Of a stretch of 64,000 bases of DNA, positions 1 through 8,171 are shown one piece after another. The notes under the pieces were generated by a model. It had not been told where the DNA came from. It ran no database searches and was given only the letters and a program-made list of their open reading frames with translations. Origin of the DNA: CBDCMJ01 sp965218875 (GTDB taxonomy: Bacteria > Chloroflexota > Dehalococcoidia > Lucifugimonadales > UBA3495); assembly GCA_965218875.1 (NCBI GenBank), contig OZ244707.1, positions 496,001 to 560,000 of the forward strand. The letters run 5' to 3'. Positions within the stretch are counted from its first letter, which is position 1. The number at the start of each line of letters is the position of its first letter. A program made the position numbers and the translations under genes.

Positions 1-123
1 GCCGCTACCGTCTCCGGGCGGATCCGGGGCGCAAGCCAGCATAACACACGCCTGTCCGGCTCCCCCAGGGCGCCATAGTTTCCCTGGTCATTTTTCTCAC
101 CAAGGCTGAACATCCACGTCACC

Positions 124-490
124 GGCGGGTGCGCCTTAGATTTTTGCGGGGACTGGGCCCGGGCTGGATTCGTTTCTTTGTTGGAACGAATAGGGAACGA
201 ATCGGCCATGGGGCTGAAGCCCTCCGCTCCCCCCTTTTGGGAGTGGTCGGCGGCCAGCGGCTAATGGCTGGTCACTGGTCACGGACCATCGAGGGGGGTT
301 TTGGCTGTTGGCGCGTCGGCGACATAGTTTCAGTTTGAGTATTGGCTTTCGGGCCGGTCAAGCGAGAGATGGCATTGGGGTGTGTCCTAAGAATACACTC
401 ACTCGATTTGGAAACACGTTGTTGATATGGCCATTCTCGTATCTGGGCGAAAGAATCCAGGTGGAAGTAGGCGCGCGAAACCCTGAGGGC
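124..490 (+). repeat. Dispersed noncoding repeat, copy A
   Basis: About 370 bp aligns, with roughly 80 percent identity by eye, to the reverse complement of 42508-42875. A shorter divergent relative lies at 58660-58860. The conserved core near 167-203 holds inverted arms GATTCGTT (167-174) and AACGAATC (196-203) around an inner near-palindrome. An open frame at 308-601 runs through it, but differences between copies A and B fall at all three codon positions, so I do not treat it as a gene. Positions 1-123 show nothing I can identify. Confidence 0.75.
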
Positions 491-511
491 GACCCGTCCC
501 CGGCTCCCGCG

Positions 512-540
512 TTGACACCCCCCGGAGGCGTATATAGAAT
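512..540 (+). promoter_or_regulatory. Candidate sigma70-type promoter upstream of the peptidase leader
   Basis: TTGACA at 512-517 and TAGAAT at 535-540 are separated by exactly 17 bases. The inferred start site is near 547. The next gene begins at 741, so the transcript would carry a leader of almost 200 nt that includes several hairpins and a terminator-like structure. Confidence 0.55.
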
Positions 541-543
541 TGG

Positions 544-700
544 GCTGCCGCCCACCGGCAGCGGGGGCGAGCGGGACTTCACGTTATTCCCCTCACGTTA
601 ATACAAGGGATGGGCCGCTGGGATCTGATGTGGACCGAGACGGCCGGTGACAACCTAGCAGCAACCGGTAATGCCCCGGCCCGTCGGGGCGTTTGTTGTT
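544..700 (+). ncRNA. Candidate structured leader, attenuator or small RNA
   Basis: Downstream of the promoter lie a perfect 7-bp hairpin (544-550 with 556-562, loop CCCAC), arms GGCCG (613-617) and CGGCC (641-645), arms CCGGT (644-648) and ACCGG (664-668), and a terminator-like hairpin (673-690). GGCCGG at 642-647 is also complementary to CCGGCC at 676-681. That pairing would break the terminator stem, as expected of an attenuator. It matches no riboswitch class I could recognise. It could equally be a stand-alone RNA of about 150 nt. Confidence 0.35.
673..700 (+). terminator. Intrinsic terminator-like hairpin before the P1 peptidase gene
   Basis: GCCCCG (673-678) and CGGGGC (685-690) form a 6-bp all-GC stem with a 6-base loop, followed by the T-rich run GTTTGTTGTT (691-700). 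It sits 40 bp before the peptidase start and after the candidate promoter, so it would end or attenuate that transcript. Confidence 0.5.
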
Positions 701-740
701 ATTGGGGCCGGCGGCATTCTCCAGCCGGCGGAGACCCCTG

Positions 741-1715
741 GTGAACCCCACCATCACTGCTGTCGAAGGTCTGGAGGCCGGGCACTACACCGACCTGGAC
801 CACGGCACCGGCTGCACCGTCTTCATCTGCCGGCAGGGGGCGGTGGGGGGAGTGGACGTGCGGGGCGGCTCACCCGGGACCAGGGAGACGGACCTGCTCA
901 GGCCGGTGCACCGGGTGGACCGCGTCCATGGCCTGGTGCTCAGCGGCGGCAGCGCCTTCGGGTTGGATGCGGCCTCGGGGGTGGTGGACTACCTGGCCGG
1001 GGAAGGCATCGGGTTTCAGGTTGGGCCCGTCGTAGTCCCCATAGTGCCCGCCGCCATCCTCTTCGACCTGGGCCTGCTGAGCTCCGGAGTGCGCCCCGGG
1101 GCGGCGGAAGGCCGGGCGGCCTGCCTGTCGGCGGGACCGGCTCCCCTGGAAGAGGGCAGCGTCGGCGCGGGCACCGGCGCCACGGTGGCCAAGGCCAGGG
1201 GGATGGACGCGGCGGTCAAGTCCGGGATTGGTTCCGCCTCCATGAAGCTCCCCGGCGGCCCGGTGGTTGCCGCGGCGGTGGCCGTCAACGCCTACGGCGG
1301 CGTCTTCGAGCACCGCACCGGTCTTCTACTCGCTGGACCCAGAAAAGAAGACGGCCCAGGCTTCGACGACCCCGTGGCGGCTGCCCTGCTGGGTTGCGCT
1401 CCCCTACGGGGAGCGAGGCTGGGCAATACAACCATCGGGGTGGTCGCTACTGACGCACCCCTGAGCAAGGAAGAAGCCAATTACCTCGCGTCGGTCAGCC
1501 ACGACGGTTTGGCGCTCTCCGTCCGCCCCTGCCACACCATCTTCGACGGCGACACCATGTTTGCCCTGGCCTCCGGCACATCCTCCGAGCCGGTGGAGCT
1601 TACCCGCTTGGGCGTGGCGGCGGTGGAGGTGACGGCCGAGGCGGTAGTGAGGGCCGTAAAGACAGCCACGGGGCTGGGGGGAATACCGGCGGTTTCCGAG
1701 GTAGCCCGTGGATGA
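741..1715 (+). CDS. P1-family (DmpA/S58-like) peptidase
   Basis: A 324-residue protein of the P1 family of Ntn-type, self-processing aminopeptidases and amidases (DmpA, NylC and relatives). Visible marks are HGLVLSGGSAFGLDAASGV near the N-terminus, the glycine-rich GSVGAGTGATVAKARG block, and NTTIGVVATDAPL with N229-T230-T231. An N/T pair of this kind is the autocleavage site in NylC-like members, so T230 is the likely nucleophile; that is inferred from family knowledge. The GTG start at 741 gives the family-like beginning VNPTITAVEG; the extra upstream residues look untranslated. Its stop overlaps the next gene by 8 bp, which suggests co-transcription with the DUF2520 and panC genes. The substrate cannot be predicted. 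Confidence 0.88.
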   Translation: MNPTITAVEGLEAGHYTDLDHGTGCTVFICRQGAVGGVDVRGGSPGTRETDLLRPVHRVDRVHGLVLSGGSAFGLDAASGVVDYLAGEGIGFQVGPVVVPIVPAAILFDLGLLSSGVRPGAAEGRAACLSAGPAPLEEGSVGAGTGATVAKARGMDAAVKSGIGSASMKLPGGPVVAAAVAVNAYGGVFEHRTGLLLAGPRKEDGPGFDDPVAAALLGCAPLRGARLGNTTIGVVATDAPLSKEEANYLASVSHDGLALSVRPCHTIFDGDTMFALASGTSSEPVELTRLGVAAVEVTAEAVVRAVKTATGLGGIPAVSEVARG

Positions 1716-2598
1716 CCGCAACCGCACCATTGGCATTATCGGCGCGGGAGTTATGGGGCGCGGATTGGCCGTCTCGTTGACTTGCCTGGACTACCGGATA
1801 ACGGCGGTCCACAGCCGGAGGTTGACTTCCGCCCAGGAGTTGGCGAACAGAATTCCCGGCTGCCGCGCTTACTCCACCACCCAGGAGCTGGCCGACGCTG
1901 TGGACGTGGTGTTCCTCACTACTCCCGACTCGGCAATTGCTCCGGTGGCGGCAGGGATCACGTGGCGCCCCGGGCAAGGAGCGGTCCATTGCTGCGGGGC
2001 CTACTCCACCGAGGTGCTGCGGCCGGCCGCCGACCAGGGCGCCCTCACCGGCGCGTTCCACCCCCTGCAAACCCTGGCCGGCGTGGTGGAGCCTGCGGAC
2101 GCGGCGTCCAGATTGTCCGGCGTCACCTTCGTCGTGGACGCGGAAGGCTGGCTGGACCGGTTTCTCCGGGACCTGACCCACCAGTTGGGAGGGCGCCCGG
2201 TGTATATCCCCGCCCCTCAGCGGGCACTTTATCATGCCGCCGCGGTGCTGGGGTGCGGGTATCTGGCCGTGGTGCTGCAGGCAGCGGTGGAATTGTGGGA
2301 GGCCATGGGATTCACCCAGGAGCAAGCGGTCCAAGCCCTATACCCGCTCTCCCGGGCTACCCTCGAAAACCTGGCCCAGCAAGGAGTGGCATCCGCCATT
2401 ACCGGGCCTGTAATCCGTGGGGACGTGGCGACCATCCGGGCTCACTTGGAAGCCCTCTTCCAGGCCACTCCTCACTTGACGCCCCTGTACGGGGCCCTGA
2501 CCGCCGCGTCGCTGCCCCTGGCGGCGCAGCGGGGGGCCGGACCGGACCGGCTCCTAGACATCCAGGAACTGGTGGACCACTACTTCGCGACGACGTGA
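1708..2598 (+). CDS. Rossmann-like and DUF2520 domain protein
   Basis: A 296-residue protein with a GTG start overlapping the end of the peptidase gene. The N-terminus has a dinucleotide-binding GxGxxG (GAGVMG, residues 12-17) in a short Rossmann fold. The C-terminal half, from about residue 125, matches the DUF2520 helical domain seen in NAD(P)-dependent oxidoreductase-like proteins. The family often sits next to pantothenate genes, as it does here 110 bp before panC. A ketopantoate reductase-like role is therefore possible, but nothing in the sequence proves it. Confidence 0.85.
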   Translation: MDDRNRTIGIIGAGVMGRGLAVSLTCLDYRITAVHSRRLTSAQELANRIPGCRAYSTTQELADAVDVVFLTTPDSAIAPVAAGITWRPGQGAVHCCGAYSTEVLRPAADQGALTGAFHPLQTLAGVVEPADAASRLSGVTFVVDAEGWLDRFLRDLTHQLGGRPVYIPAPQRALYHAAAVLGCGYLAVVLQAAVELWEAMGFTQEQAVQALYPLSRATLENLAQQGVASAITGPVIRGDVATIRAHLEALFQATPHLTPLYGALTAASLPLAAQRGAGPDRLLDIQELVDHYFATT

Positions 2599-2708
2599 CC
2601 GCCGCCTCGCCCCCGTTGGGCGGGGCCAGTGCTAATGAGGCGGAAGAGTCCATTCTCGAACAACCGGCCACCGGGCGGTAGCCGGGCCTGGGACCGGAGG
2701 CGCTGAAT

Positions 2709-3545
2709 ATGCAGGTTGTAGAGAGCAGCCAAGATATTGCCCAGGTATGCCGCCGGCTTCTTCAACCGCTGGCGTTGGTCCCCACCATGGGAGCGTTGCA
2801 CGAGGGCCATTTAACCCTGGTCAGGCGCGCCAAGCAAGACAACGAGACTGTGGTGGTGAGCATATTCATCAACCCCGCCCAGTTCGGCGCCGGGGAAGAT
2901 CTGGCCGCCTACCCGCGCGACCTGCCCCGGGACTTGGACCTGCTGCGCCTGGAGGGGGCCGCCCTGGTGTTCACGCCCACGGCGGAGGACATGTACCCCC
3001 CGGGGTTCGACACCTGGGTGGACCCGGGGAGCTTGGCGGACAAGCTGGAAGGGGCCCATCGCCCGGGTCACTTCCGCGGCGTCGCCACCGTGGTGGCCAA
3101 GCTCTTCAACCTGGTGCGGCCCCAGCGGGCTTACTTCGGGCAAAAGGACGGCCAGCAGACCAGGGTGATTGCCCGGCTGGCGGACGACTTGGCCACGGAC
3201 GTGGAGATCGTGGTGGTCCCCACCGTGCGGGACTCCGACGGTTTGGCCCTCAGCAGCCGAAACGTGCACCTGAGCCTGGGGCAACGGGAAGCCGCGCCGG
3301 TGGTCTACCGGGCCCTGTGCCGGGCCCGGCAACTGTGGCGATCGGGCGAGCGGGACGCGGGACTGCTGCGACTAGAGGTGCGCCGCATGCTGGAGGACGA
3401 GCCCTTGATCGAGACCATCGACTATGTCAGTGTGGCGGACGGTCCGACGCTGGAAGAGGCGGAGGTAGCGGAAGCCGGCGCCATGGTGTCGACCGCAGCG
3501 GTGCTGGGCCGCACCAGGCTGATCGATAACCTAGTCCTGGAGTAA
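2709..3545 (+). CDS. panC: Pantothenate synthetase
   Basis: PanC condenses pantoate and beta-alanine using ATP to give pantothenate, the coenzyme A precursor, in the cytoplasm. The 278-residue length is normal for the family. The nucleotidyltransferase motif PTMGALHEGH is at about residues 25-34, followed by VVSIFINPAQF, HRPGHFRGVATVVAKLFN, the FGQKDGQQ motif (family form FGEKDxQQ) and RDSDGLALSSRN. All expected blocks are present and in order. It follows the DUF2520 gene on the same strand. No panB or panD lies in the window. Confidence 0.96.
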   Translation: MQVVESSQDIAQVCRRLLQPLALVPTMGALHEGHLTLVRRAKQDNETVVVSIFINPAQFGAGEDLAAYPRDLPRDLDLLRLEGAALVFTPTAEDMYPPGFDTWVDPGSLADKLEGAHRPGHFRGVATVVAKLFNLVRPQRAYFGQKDGQQTRVIARLADDLATDVEIVVVPTVRDSDGLALSSRNVHLSLGQREAAPVVYRALCRARQLWRSGERDAGLLRLEVRRMLEDEPLIETIDYVSVADGPTLEEAEVAEAGAMVSTAAVLGRTRLIDNLVLE

Positions 3546-3712
3546 GACGCGGCGCCCGGCTCCCCATTGCACAGAGTGTAGACAGGCCTGCCCCACCCGT
3601 GAAACCATAAGGCCCGGCCGCGGGTGCACCGACTGCCCTCCCAGCAACAGGAAGACCCCCCGGCAACAGGCCGTCCTACCGCCCACTTCCGTCATCCCTA
3701 GCACCCCACCCT

Positions 3713-3746
3713 GTCATTCCGCTGGAGCGCAGCGACGAGGAATCTC
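3713..3746 (+). repeat. Short dispersed repeat (GTCATTCC...GAGGAATCTC)
   Basis: A 34-bp unit beginning GTCATTCCGCTGGAGCGCAG and ending CGACGAGGAATCTC. Nearly the same unit recurs at 9829-9861 (inverted), 33063-33096 and 33407-33440 (inverted), with looser relatives near 36480 and 50304. All copies are in noncoding DNA. The rest of 3546-3807 shows no gene. Confidence 0.8.
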
Positions 3747-3874
3747 CAGCCCTCGCCGGCACGCCAGGCCGCGTGTGCACGAACCGCGCTCCCGCGGCGC
3801 GACTTAAGGAACCTCTGAACAATCCGCCGGATGTGGCATACTTAGGGATAAAGCAGCCATGCCGGGGGACAGCC

Positions 3875-4830
3875 ATGACCGCACAGCCGACCTTTGCCGA
3901 CCTTTGCCGACCTGGAGTACCAATACAAGAGACGGGAGACCCGCCGGGAGGTTTTCCTGGAGAAGCTGGATGCCCTGGTCCAGGCTGGAAGGGCGGATTG
4001 AGCCCTACTATCCCAAGGCAGGGAAGGGGCGCCGGCCCTATCCCCTGCCGGCGATCCTGCGCGTGCACGTGGTGCAGGTATGTTACAACCTGAGCGACCC
4101 GGCGATGGAAGACCTGTTATCTGAGGCGGAATCGGTGCGCCGGTTTGCCGGTCTGCGGCGGTCGGAGCCGCTGCCCGATGAGAGTACGATACTGCACTTC
4201 CGCCACCTGCTGGAGAAGCACGAGCTAGGGGAGGGGTTGTTTGAGGAAATCAACGGGCATCTGGAAGCCCAGGGGCTGCGGCTCAGGGAGGGAACCATGG
4301 TGGACGCCACCATCATCGAGGCGCCGTCCTCCACCAAGAACCGGACTGGGCAGCGGGACCCGGAGATGCGTCAGGTGAAGAAGGGGAACCAGTACCACTT
4401 CGGGATGAAGCTGCACGTCGGGGTGGACGCCGGCACGGGACTGGTGCATAGCCTGGCAACCACCCCGGCTGGCGTGCATGACGTGACCCAAGCCCATAGA
4501 TTGTTACATGGGGAGGAGCGGCAGGTATGGGGCGACGCCGGGTACGTGGGGGTACAGAAACGGGAGGAGAACCTGGATTTAGCCGTGGAATGGCGGGTGG
4601 CGCTGAAGCCTGGGCAGCGACGGAAGCCGGAACCGGACAGCCGGGAGGCTGTGGCGGAAAAAGATAAGGCGTCAGTGCGGGCCAAGGTGGAGCATCCCTT
4701 CCTGAAGGCAAAGCGGTTGTTCGGCTACAGCAAGGTACGCTACCGGGGCTTGGCCAAGAACACGGAGCGCCTGGCCCTGCTGCTGGGGCTGGGGAACTTG
4801 TTGACGGCCCGGAGCCCCCTGGTCCGGTGA
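3875..4830 (+). pseudogene. IS5-family transposase with two compensating frameshifts
   Basis: The N-terminus begins at ATG 3875 (MTAQPTFADL). An exact 10-bp tandem duplication (CCTTTGCCGA at 3891-3900 and 3901-3910) shifts the frame. The family-like LEYQYKRRETRREVFLEKLD then continues in a second frame to a stop near 4000. The rest (WSRLEGRIEPYYPKAG onward) is in a third frame and intact to the stop at 4830. Restoring a missing 8-bp copy of CCCTGGTC near 3975 rebuilds the family motif ALVPWSRLEG. The DDE residues are visible in VDATIIEAPSS, WGDAGYVG and KVEHPFLKAKRLFGY. It probably cannot give active full-length protein. Confidence 0.85.
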
Positions 4831-4848
4831 CCCAGGGGGCTCCGGGCC
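4806..4848 (+). terminator. Strong GC hairpin spanning the transposase stop codon
   Basis: A 17-bp perfect stem whose core is CCCGGAGCCCCCTGG (4808-4822) paired with CCAGGGGGCTCCGGG (4832-4846), with a 9-base loop that holds the TGA stop. There is no T-tract, so it may act as a barrier to outside transcription rather than a classic intrinsic terminator. Confidence 0.5.
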
Positions 4849-4987
4849 CAACGCCCGGTCTGACCCCGAAAGGGAGGTGAGGGCCCGGCTCCAAGGGCCT
4901 CAAAGGGAGCTGGGAAAGGGTGAAAAACCCTTCTCAAACACCGGCAAGGTCCGGAAAACCGGTTGCGGTCAGTGATTCAGAGCTTCC

Positions 4988-5641
4988 CCAAAGAGCTTCA
5001 AACCCAGGGACGGCGACCCACCCCGGACAACCGACGCCGACCCGGGCAACCCCTCGGTGGACTTTCATGGGGAACGGCGTAGCAATGCCACCCATCAGAG
5101 CACTACGGATCCGGAGGCCCGGTTGCTACGCAAGGGTAAAGGCAAAGAAGCCAAGCTGGTCTTCATGGCTCACGCCCTGATGGAAAACCGGCATGGAATG
5201 CTGGTGGACTTTCAGGCCACCCACGCGACGGGTACGGCGAAGCGGGATATTGCGCCGGAGCTGTTGAACCAAACCCGGGAGCGGGGCTTTCATCCCCGAA
5301 CGCTGGGCGGAGACAAAGGCTACGACACTCGGGACTGCGTGGCAGACCTGCGACGGCGCGGGGTGACGCCTCACGTCGCGCAGAACACCAGGGGCCGGTC
5401 TAGCGCCATTGACGGCCGGACCACCCGGCATCCGGGGTACGCGGTCAGCCAGCGGATTCGGAAACGGGTTGAGGAGGTCTTTGGGTAGATGAAGACGGTG
5501 GGCGGGTTCCGGCGGACCCGGTATCGGGGGTTGGAGCGGACTGGTCCGGCGGGGCACCTGGTGGCCACGGCCTACAACCTGGTTCGGATGTCCAAGCTGC
5601 TGGGGCAGGCGGCGGCAACTCCGGAAGCCCGGATGGCATGA
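4988..5641 (+). pseudogene. Truncated second IS5-family transposase
   Basis: Only the C-terminal half remains. The reading starts around SPKSFKPRDGDPP, continues through VDFHGERRSNATHQSTTDPE, GGDKGYDTRDCV and DGRTTRHPGYAVSQRIRKRV, and ends with KTVGGFRRTRYRGLER. A TAG at 5486-5488 replaces the tryptophan codon expected in VFGW-MKTVGG. The first half is missing and was not found upstream; the left edge coincides with the end of the neighbouring IS5 element. It is a different subgroup from that element. Confidence 0.85.
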
Positions 5642-5808
5642 CCTGACACCGGGCTACCTATGCCCCGTGCCCCAAGAGGAACGGTCGGCGAAGCCAAATG
5701 GGCTAAAAGTCTCGTGTGAACGGCACGATTTCCTCCAACAGGACCCAGGCTCCAACGACTTGAATCGTCGATTTCCGACCTGGACCCCTTTCTTCAGCAG
5801 CCTGCTAG

Positions 5809-7266
5809 TATTACAACGTCAGTTCAGGGAGGGATGTGGGGTGATGCCCGCATGGCGGCGCGGCGCTTAGCATGGGAGCGTCTGGCCCGTTCGTTACTGT
5901 CCTGCGTATCCTCCAGCCACCGCAGCAACTCTTCAGGTCCGAACCGTTCCCGGGGCAGCATCTCCCGCACCACCCGGTAGACCTGCGGCCTCGTGATCCG
6001 GGGCATCTTTTTCCCCCCAAGCCTGTTGCAGGCTCAGCAGAAAAGCTCCGCCCAGCAGGCACAGGGCCACGTGGTGATGCCAGCCAGCCCAGGTGCGTGT
6101 CTCGTACTCGTCCAGCCCCACGTCGCTTTTCTCCGTCTCGAACTCCGTTTCTATACGCCAACGGGATCCTCCCACGTATGCCAGGGTCTCCAACGGGGTA
6201 TCCTCCGGAGCATTGGACAGATAGTAGCGGGGTTCGCTGCCGTCCAGATTCCGGCGGTAAATGGCCCAGTGGATTTCGCCGGGCTTACGCCTGCTGGTTG
6301 GACGCACCCTCTGGGCACTGAACAGGTAGCTGCGTGGTCCCTGGCTTCCCTCGGCCACCGTGAGCTCATGCCAGGCCGCCTCCGGCAACTCGTCGCTGCG
6401 CTCCTGCATTGTCCGCCGCTGCCCGCTGCGGAGCCTCGGCTTGCGGGGACGCCCGAATCCCTGATACTCCACATTGGTCCAGGCAGGCTCCGGCGGCCAC
6501 ACCGTAAAGCCGGACGGAACGTCCAGCACGTACCACATCCCCAAGGCCGCCAGGCCGTCGCGGAATGACGGCGACATCCCGAAGGCGTCGTCCGCCGCGA
6601 CCCATCCAGCCTTCAGGTGGCCCCGCTCCTGTGCCCGCCCCACCATCTCCAAGGCCAACTCCGTCTTGGACCGGTAGCCCCGCCTATCCTCCGGCACACC
6701 CGCCGCCTCACACCGGTCTTTGTCCGAGGTCCAACTCTCCGGCAGATACAGCCGTTTGTCCACCAGGGCCCGTCCCAACGGGCTAACATAGGCCAGGAAC
6801 ATCCCGGCCTGGCAGTTGGCCACCTTCCCCAGCCTCCCGCAGTACTGCCGGGCCACTCCCGCTGACTTCCGTCCCTGCTTGGGAAAGTCACTGCCGTCCA
6901 GCACCCACACACCTTCCGGATGCTCCAGCCGGGTTCCCAGGTACTCCTGCAGCCGTCCGATAATCGCCTCATCGTCCCAGGGAGAATCAGTGAGAAACCG
7001 CTGCATCCCTCGGGCTGACCCCGGAACTGTCTCCGACAGGTTCTCAGCGTTGCGCCGCTCCCCGGACTGTACCAGCAGGGCCTGGAGATAATGACCGCTG
7101 TGCTCCCGCGTCTCCCTGCGGCCAAACAGCGGAGCGAAGTAAGCGTGAAAATCCCCAAAGGCCCCGTACACCTGTTCGAAAGCTGCCGCATCCACATCCC
7201 CACCTCACCTGCCTGTTCCCTCTCCAGCTACACAGTCATCCTATCAAACTAACTGACGTTGTAATA
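5809..7266 (-). mobile_element. IS701-family insertion sequence with perfect ends
   Basis: The ends are perfect inverted repeats (TATTACAACGTCAGTT at 5809-5824 and its complement at 7251-7266). They are flanked on both sides by CTAG (5805-5808 and 7267-7270), which fits the YTAR 4-bp target duplication known for IS701. The element is 1458 bp and carries one transposase on the minus strand. Undamaged ends and duplication suggest a fairly recent insertion, even though the transposase frame is broken near its end. Confidence 0.9.
5824..7195 (-). pseudogene. IS701-family DDE transposase with late frameshift
   Basis: The main frame starts at 7195 (MDAAAFEQVYGAFGDFHAYF) and contains VWVLDGSDFPKQG, WVAADDAFG and the ETEFETEKSDVGLDEYETRTW block that carries the catalytic glutamate. 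At about 6003-6012 the frame is lost in a run of six G and five A; with five G, W-G-K-K-M would continue. The expected C-terminus (MPRITRPQVYRVVREMLPRE, with RFGPEELLRWLEDTQ) is intact in the next frame and ends at 5824. The homopolymer could be a real mutation or a sequencing error. I see no in-phase slippery heptamer for programmed frameshifting. Confidence 0.85.
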
Positions 7267-7270
7267 CTAG

Positions 7271-7793
7271 ACCCAGTACCCCAATCACTACCGATAGAGA
7301 ACGGCGAAGCGTGCTTCTTCGCCTCGTTGACCAGCGTAGGGTAGACTTTCAGTCCGGTCTCGAGTTCTACGCTACACGGCCAATCCCTTATGGTCGGAAT
7401 GGGAGGCGACGCAAGGATATTGGTTGGAGCCGACGTGTTGGTCGACGTCTCCGTTAAGGCGGGTGGTGATCCGGCGTTACATGCCGGCAGCATTGCGACG
7501 ACTAGCAAACTTGCCGGTCCAGTACATACTACTCGTCGATTGGACTCCCCCAACAATTCCCCTAACGAAAAATAAATGCCAACGGTCCCTTCTTCTTTGG
7601 TCCGCTGCTCGAAAGTTCAATGCTGGGCGGGTTGGGCTATATATTGCGGGTCTGACTAATCTATAGCGCCAATGTGAACCTCAACGTGGCTTTGCACCAA
7701 AACTGCGGATGGAATCAGAAGTTTGATGTCTGCGCGGCTTTGCACCAGAAATCCGTCTTGAATCAAAAGTCGGGGGCCTGAATCAAAAGTGTA
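7271..7793. other. Gene-poor stretch beside the IS701 element
   Basis: No gene can be supported. A minus-strand frame from 7556 runs into the IS at 7266 and contains a lipobox-like LLVVAMLPAC. It might be the head of a small lipoprotein cut by the insertion, but equally long frames exist on the other strand. Near 7685-7790 there are imperfect direct repeats about 43 bp apart (GGCTTTGCACCA... and GAATCA.AAGT). The region is visibly less GC-rich than its neighbours. Confidence 0.4.
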
Positions 7794-8171
7794 TCATGGG
7801 GAGAACTCATCATTCTCAGGTGGTGTAGCATGGCTAATATCATCCATGAAGCTATTGATGACAGCGGCGATGACCTGGATGGAAATCATGCCGTCGCGGA
7901 CGCCCGCGGTAAATGCGCCCCTGTGATCGGGGAGGAACGTTTGCATTTCTTCCGCAAGGCCCTCGCGGAGGCGATCAGTATCCCGGAAGACAACCTCAAT
8001 GGGCGTATTCGTTCTGAGAGCGTAGAGCAACATCCCATTCATTACACGCGACGCCCTGACTTGGCCTTCCAGGTTCGCAAGTCCACGCAGGATTTCATCA
8101 GTGCCAAGAGGCTCTTGAGGCATTGCAACCTCTGCCGGGTTCCTAGTCTCCGATGCGGACGAGCCTTCCAT
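7794..8171 (-). CDS. Small hypothetical helical protein behind the protease
   Basis: A 125-residue protein starting MEGSSASETRNPAEVAMPQE. Most of the sequence looks alpha-helical (EILRGLANLEGQVRASRVMN and RDTDRLREGLAEEMQTFLPD). I recognise no domain, signal peptide or catalytic motif. The chosen ATG at 8171 overlaps the last 29 bp of the protease gene, suggesting translational coupling. An upstream start at 8225 would extend it further into the protease C-terminus and is less likely. Confidence 0.5.
   Translation of the reverse strand: MEGSSASETRNPAEVAMPQEPLGTDEILRGLANLEGQVRASRVMNGMLLYALRTNTPIEVVFRDTDRLREGLAEEMQTFLPDHRGAFTAGVRDGMISIQVIAAVINSFMDDISHATPPENDEFSP

Larger units (their letters stand above)
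3808..4987 (+). mobile_element. IS5-family insertion sequence remnant
   Basis: The element carries one transposase pseudogene. The left end GGAACCTCTGAA (3808-3819) and the right end, whose reverse complement reads GGAAGCTCTGAA (4976-4987), form 12-bp imperfect terminal repeats with one mismatch. No target duplication is evident. On the right it abuts, and seems to have truncated, a second IS5-family transposase. The element is about 1.18 kb, a normal IS5-family size. The outer boundaries are inferred from the repeat ends only. Confidence 0.6.

Noticed and set aside
308..601. Open frame conserved between repeat copies A and B
   Set aside because: Substitutions between copies occur at all codon positions with many radical changes, so repeat homology explains the similarity better than a protein.
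671..1453. 260-codon overlapping frame in the peptidase gene
   Set aside because: Its composition is Arg/Gly/Pro-rich as expected of a shifted GC-rich frame, and the peptidase frame has all family motifs.
5486..5488. In-frame TAG in the second IS5 transposase as a possible pyrrolysine codon
   Set aside because: The gene is already truncated, the family has Trp here (TGG to TAG by one change), and nothing suggests pyrrolysine use.
6000..6014. G6A5 run in the IS701 transposase as a programmed frameshift site
   Set aside because: The needed shift is +1, and no in-phase X-XXY-YYZ heptamer is present. A simple one-base insertion or a homopolymer read error is enough.
7236..7556. Minus-strand frame with a lipobox-like LLVVAMLPAC ending in the IS701 element
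   Set aside because: No downstream domain, ribosome site or homology is visible, and the overlapping plus-strand frame is just as long. It is mentioned only as a possible disrupted lipoprotein.
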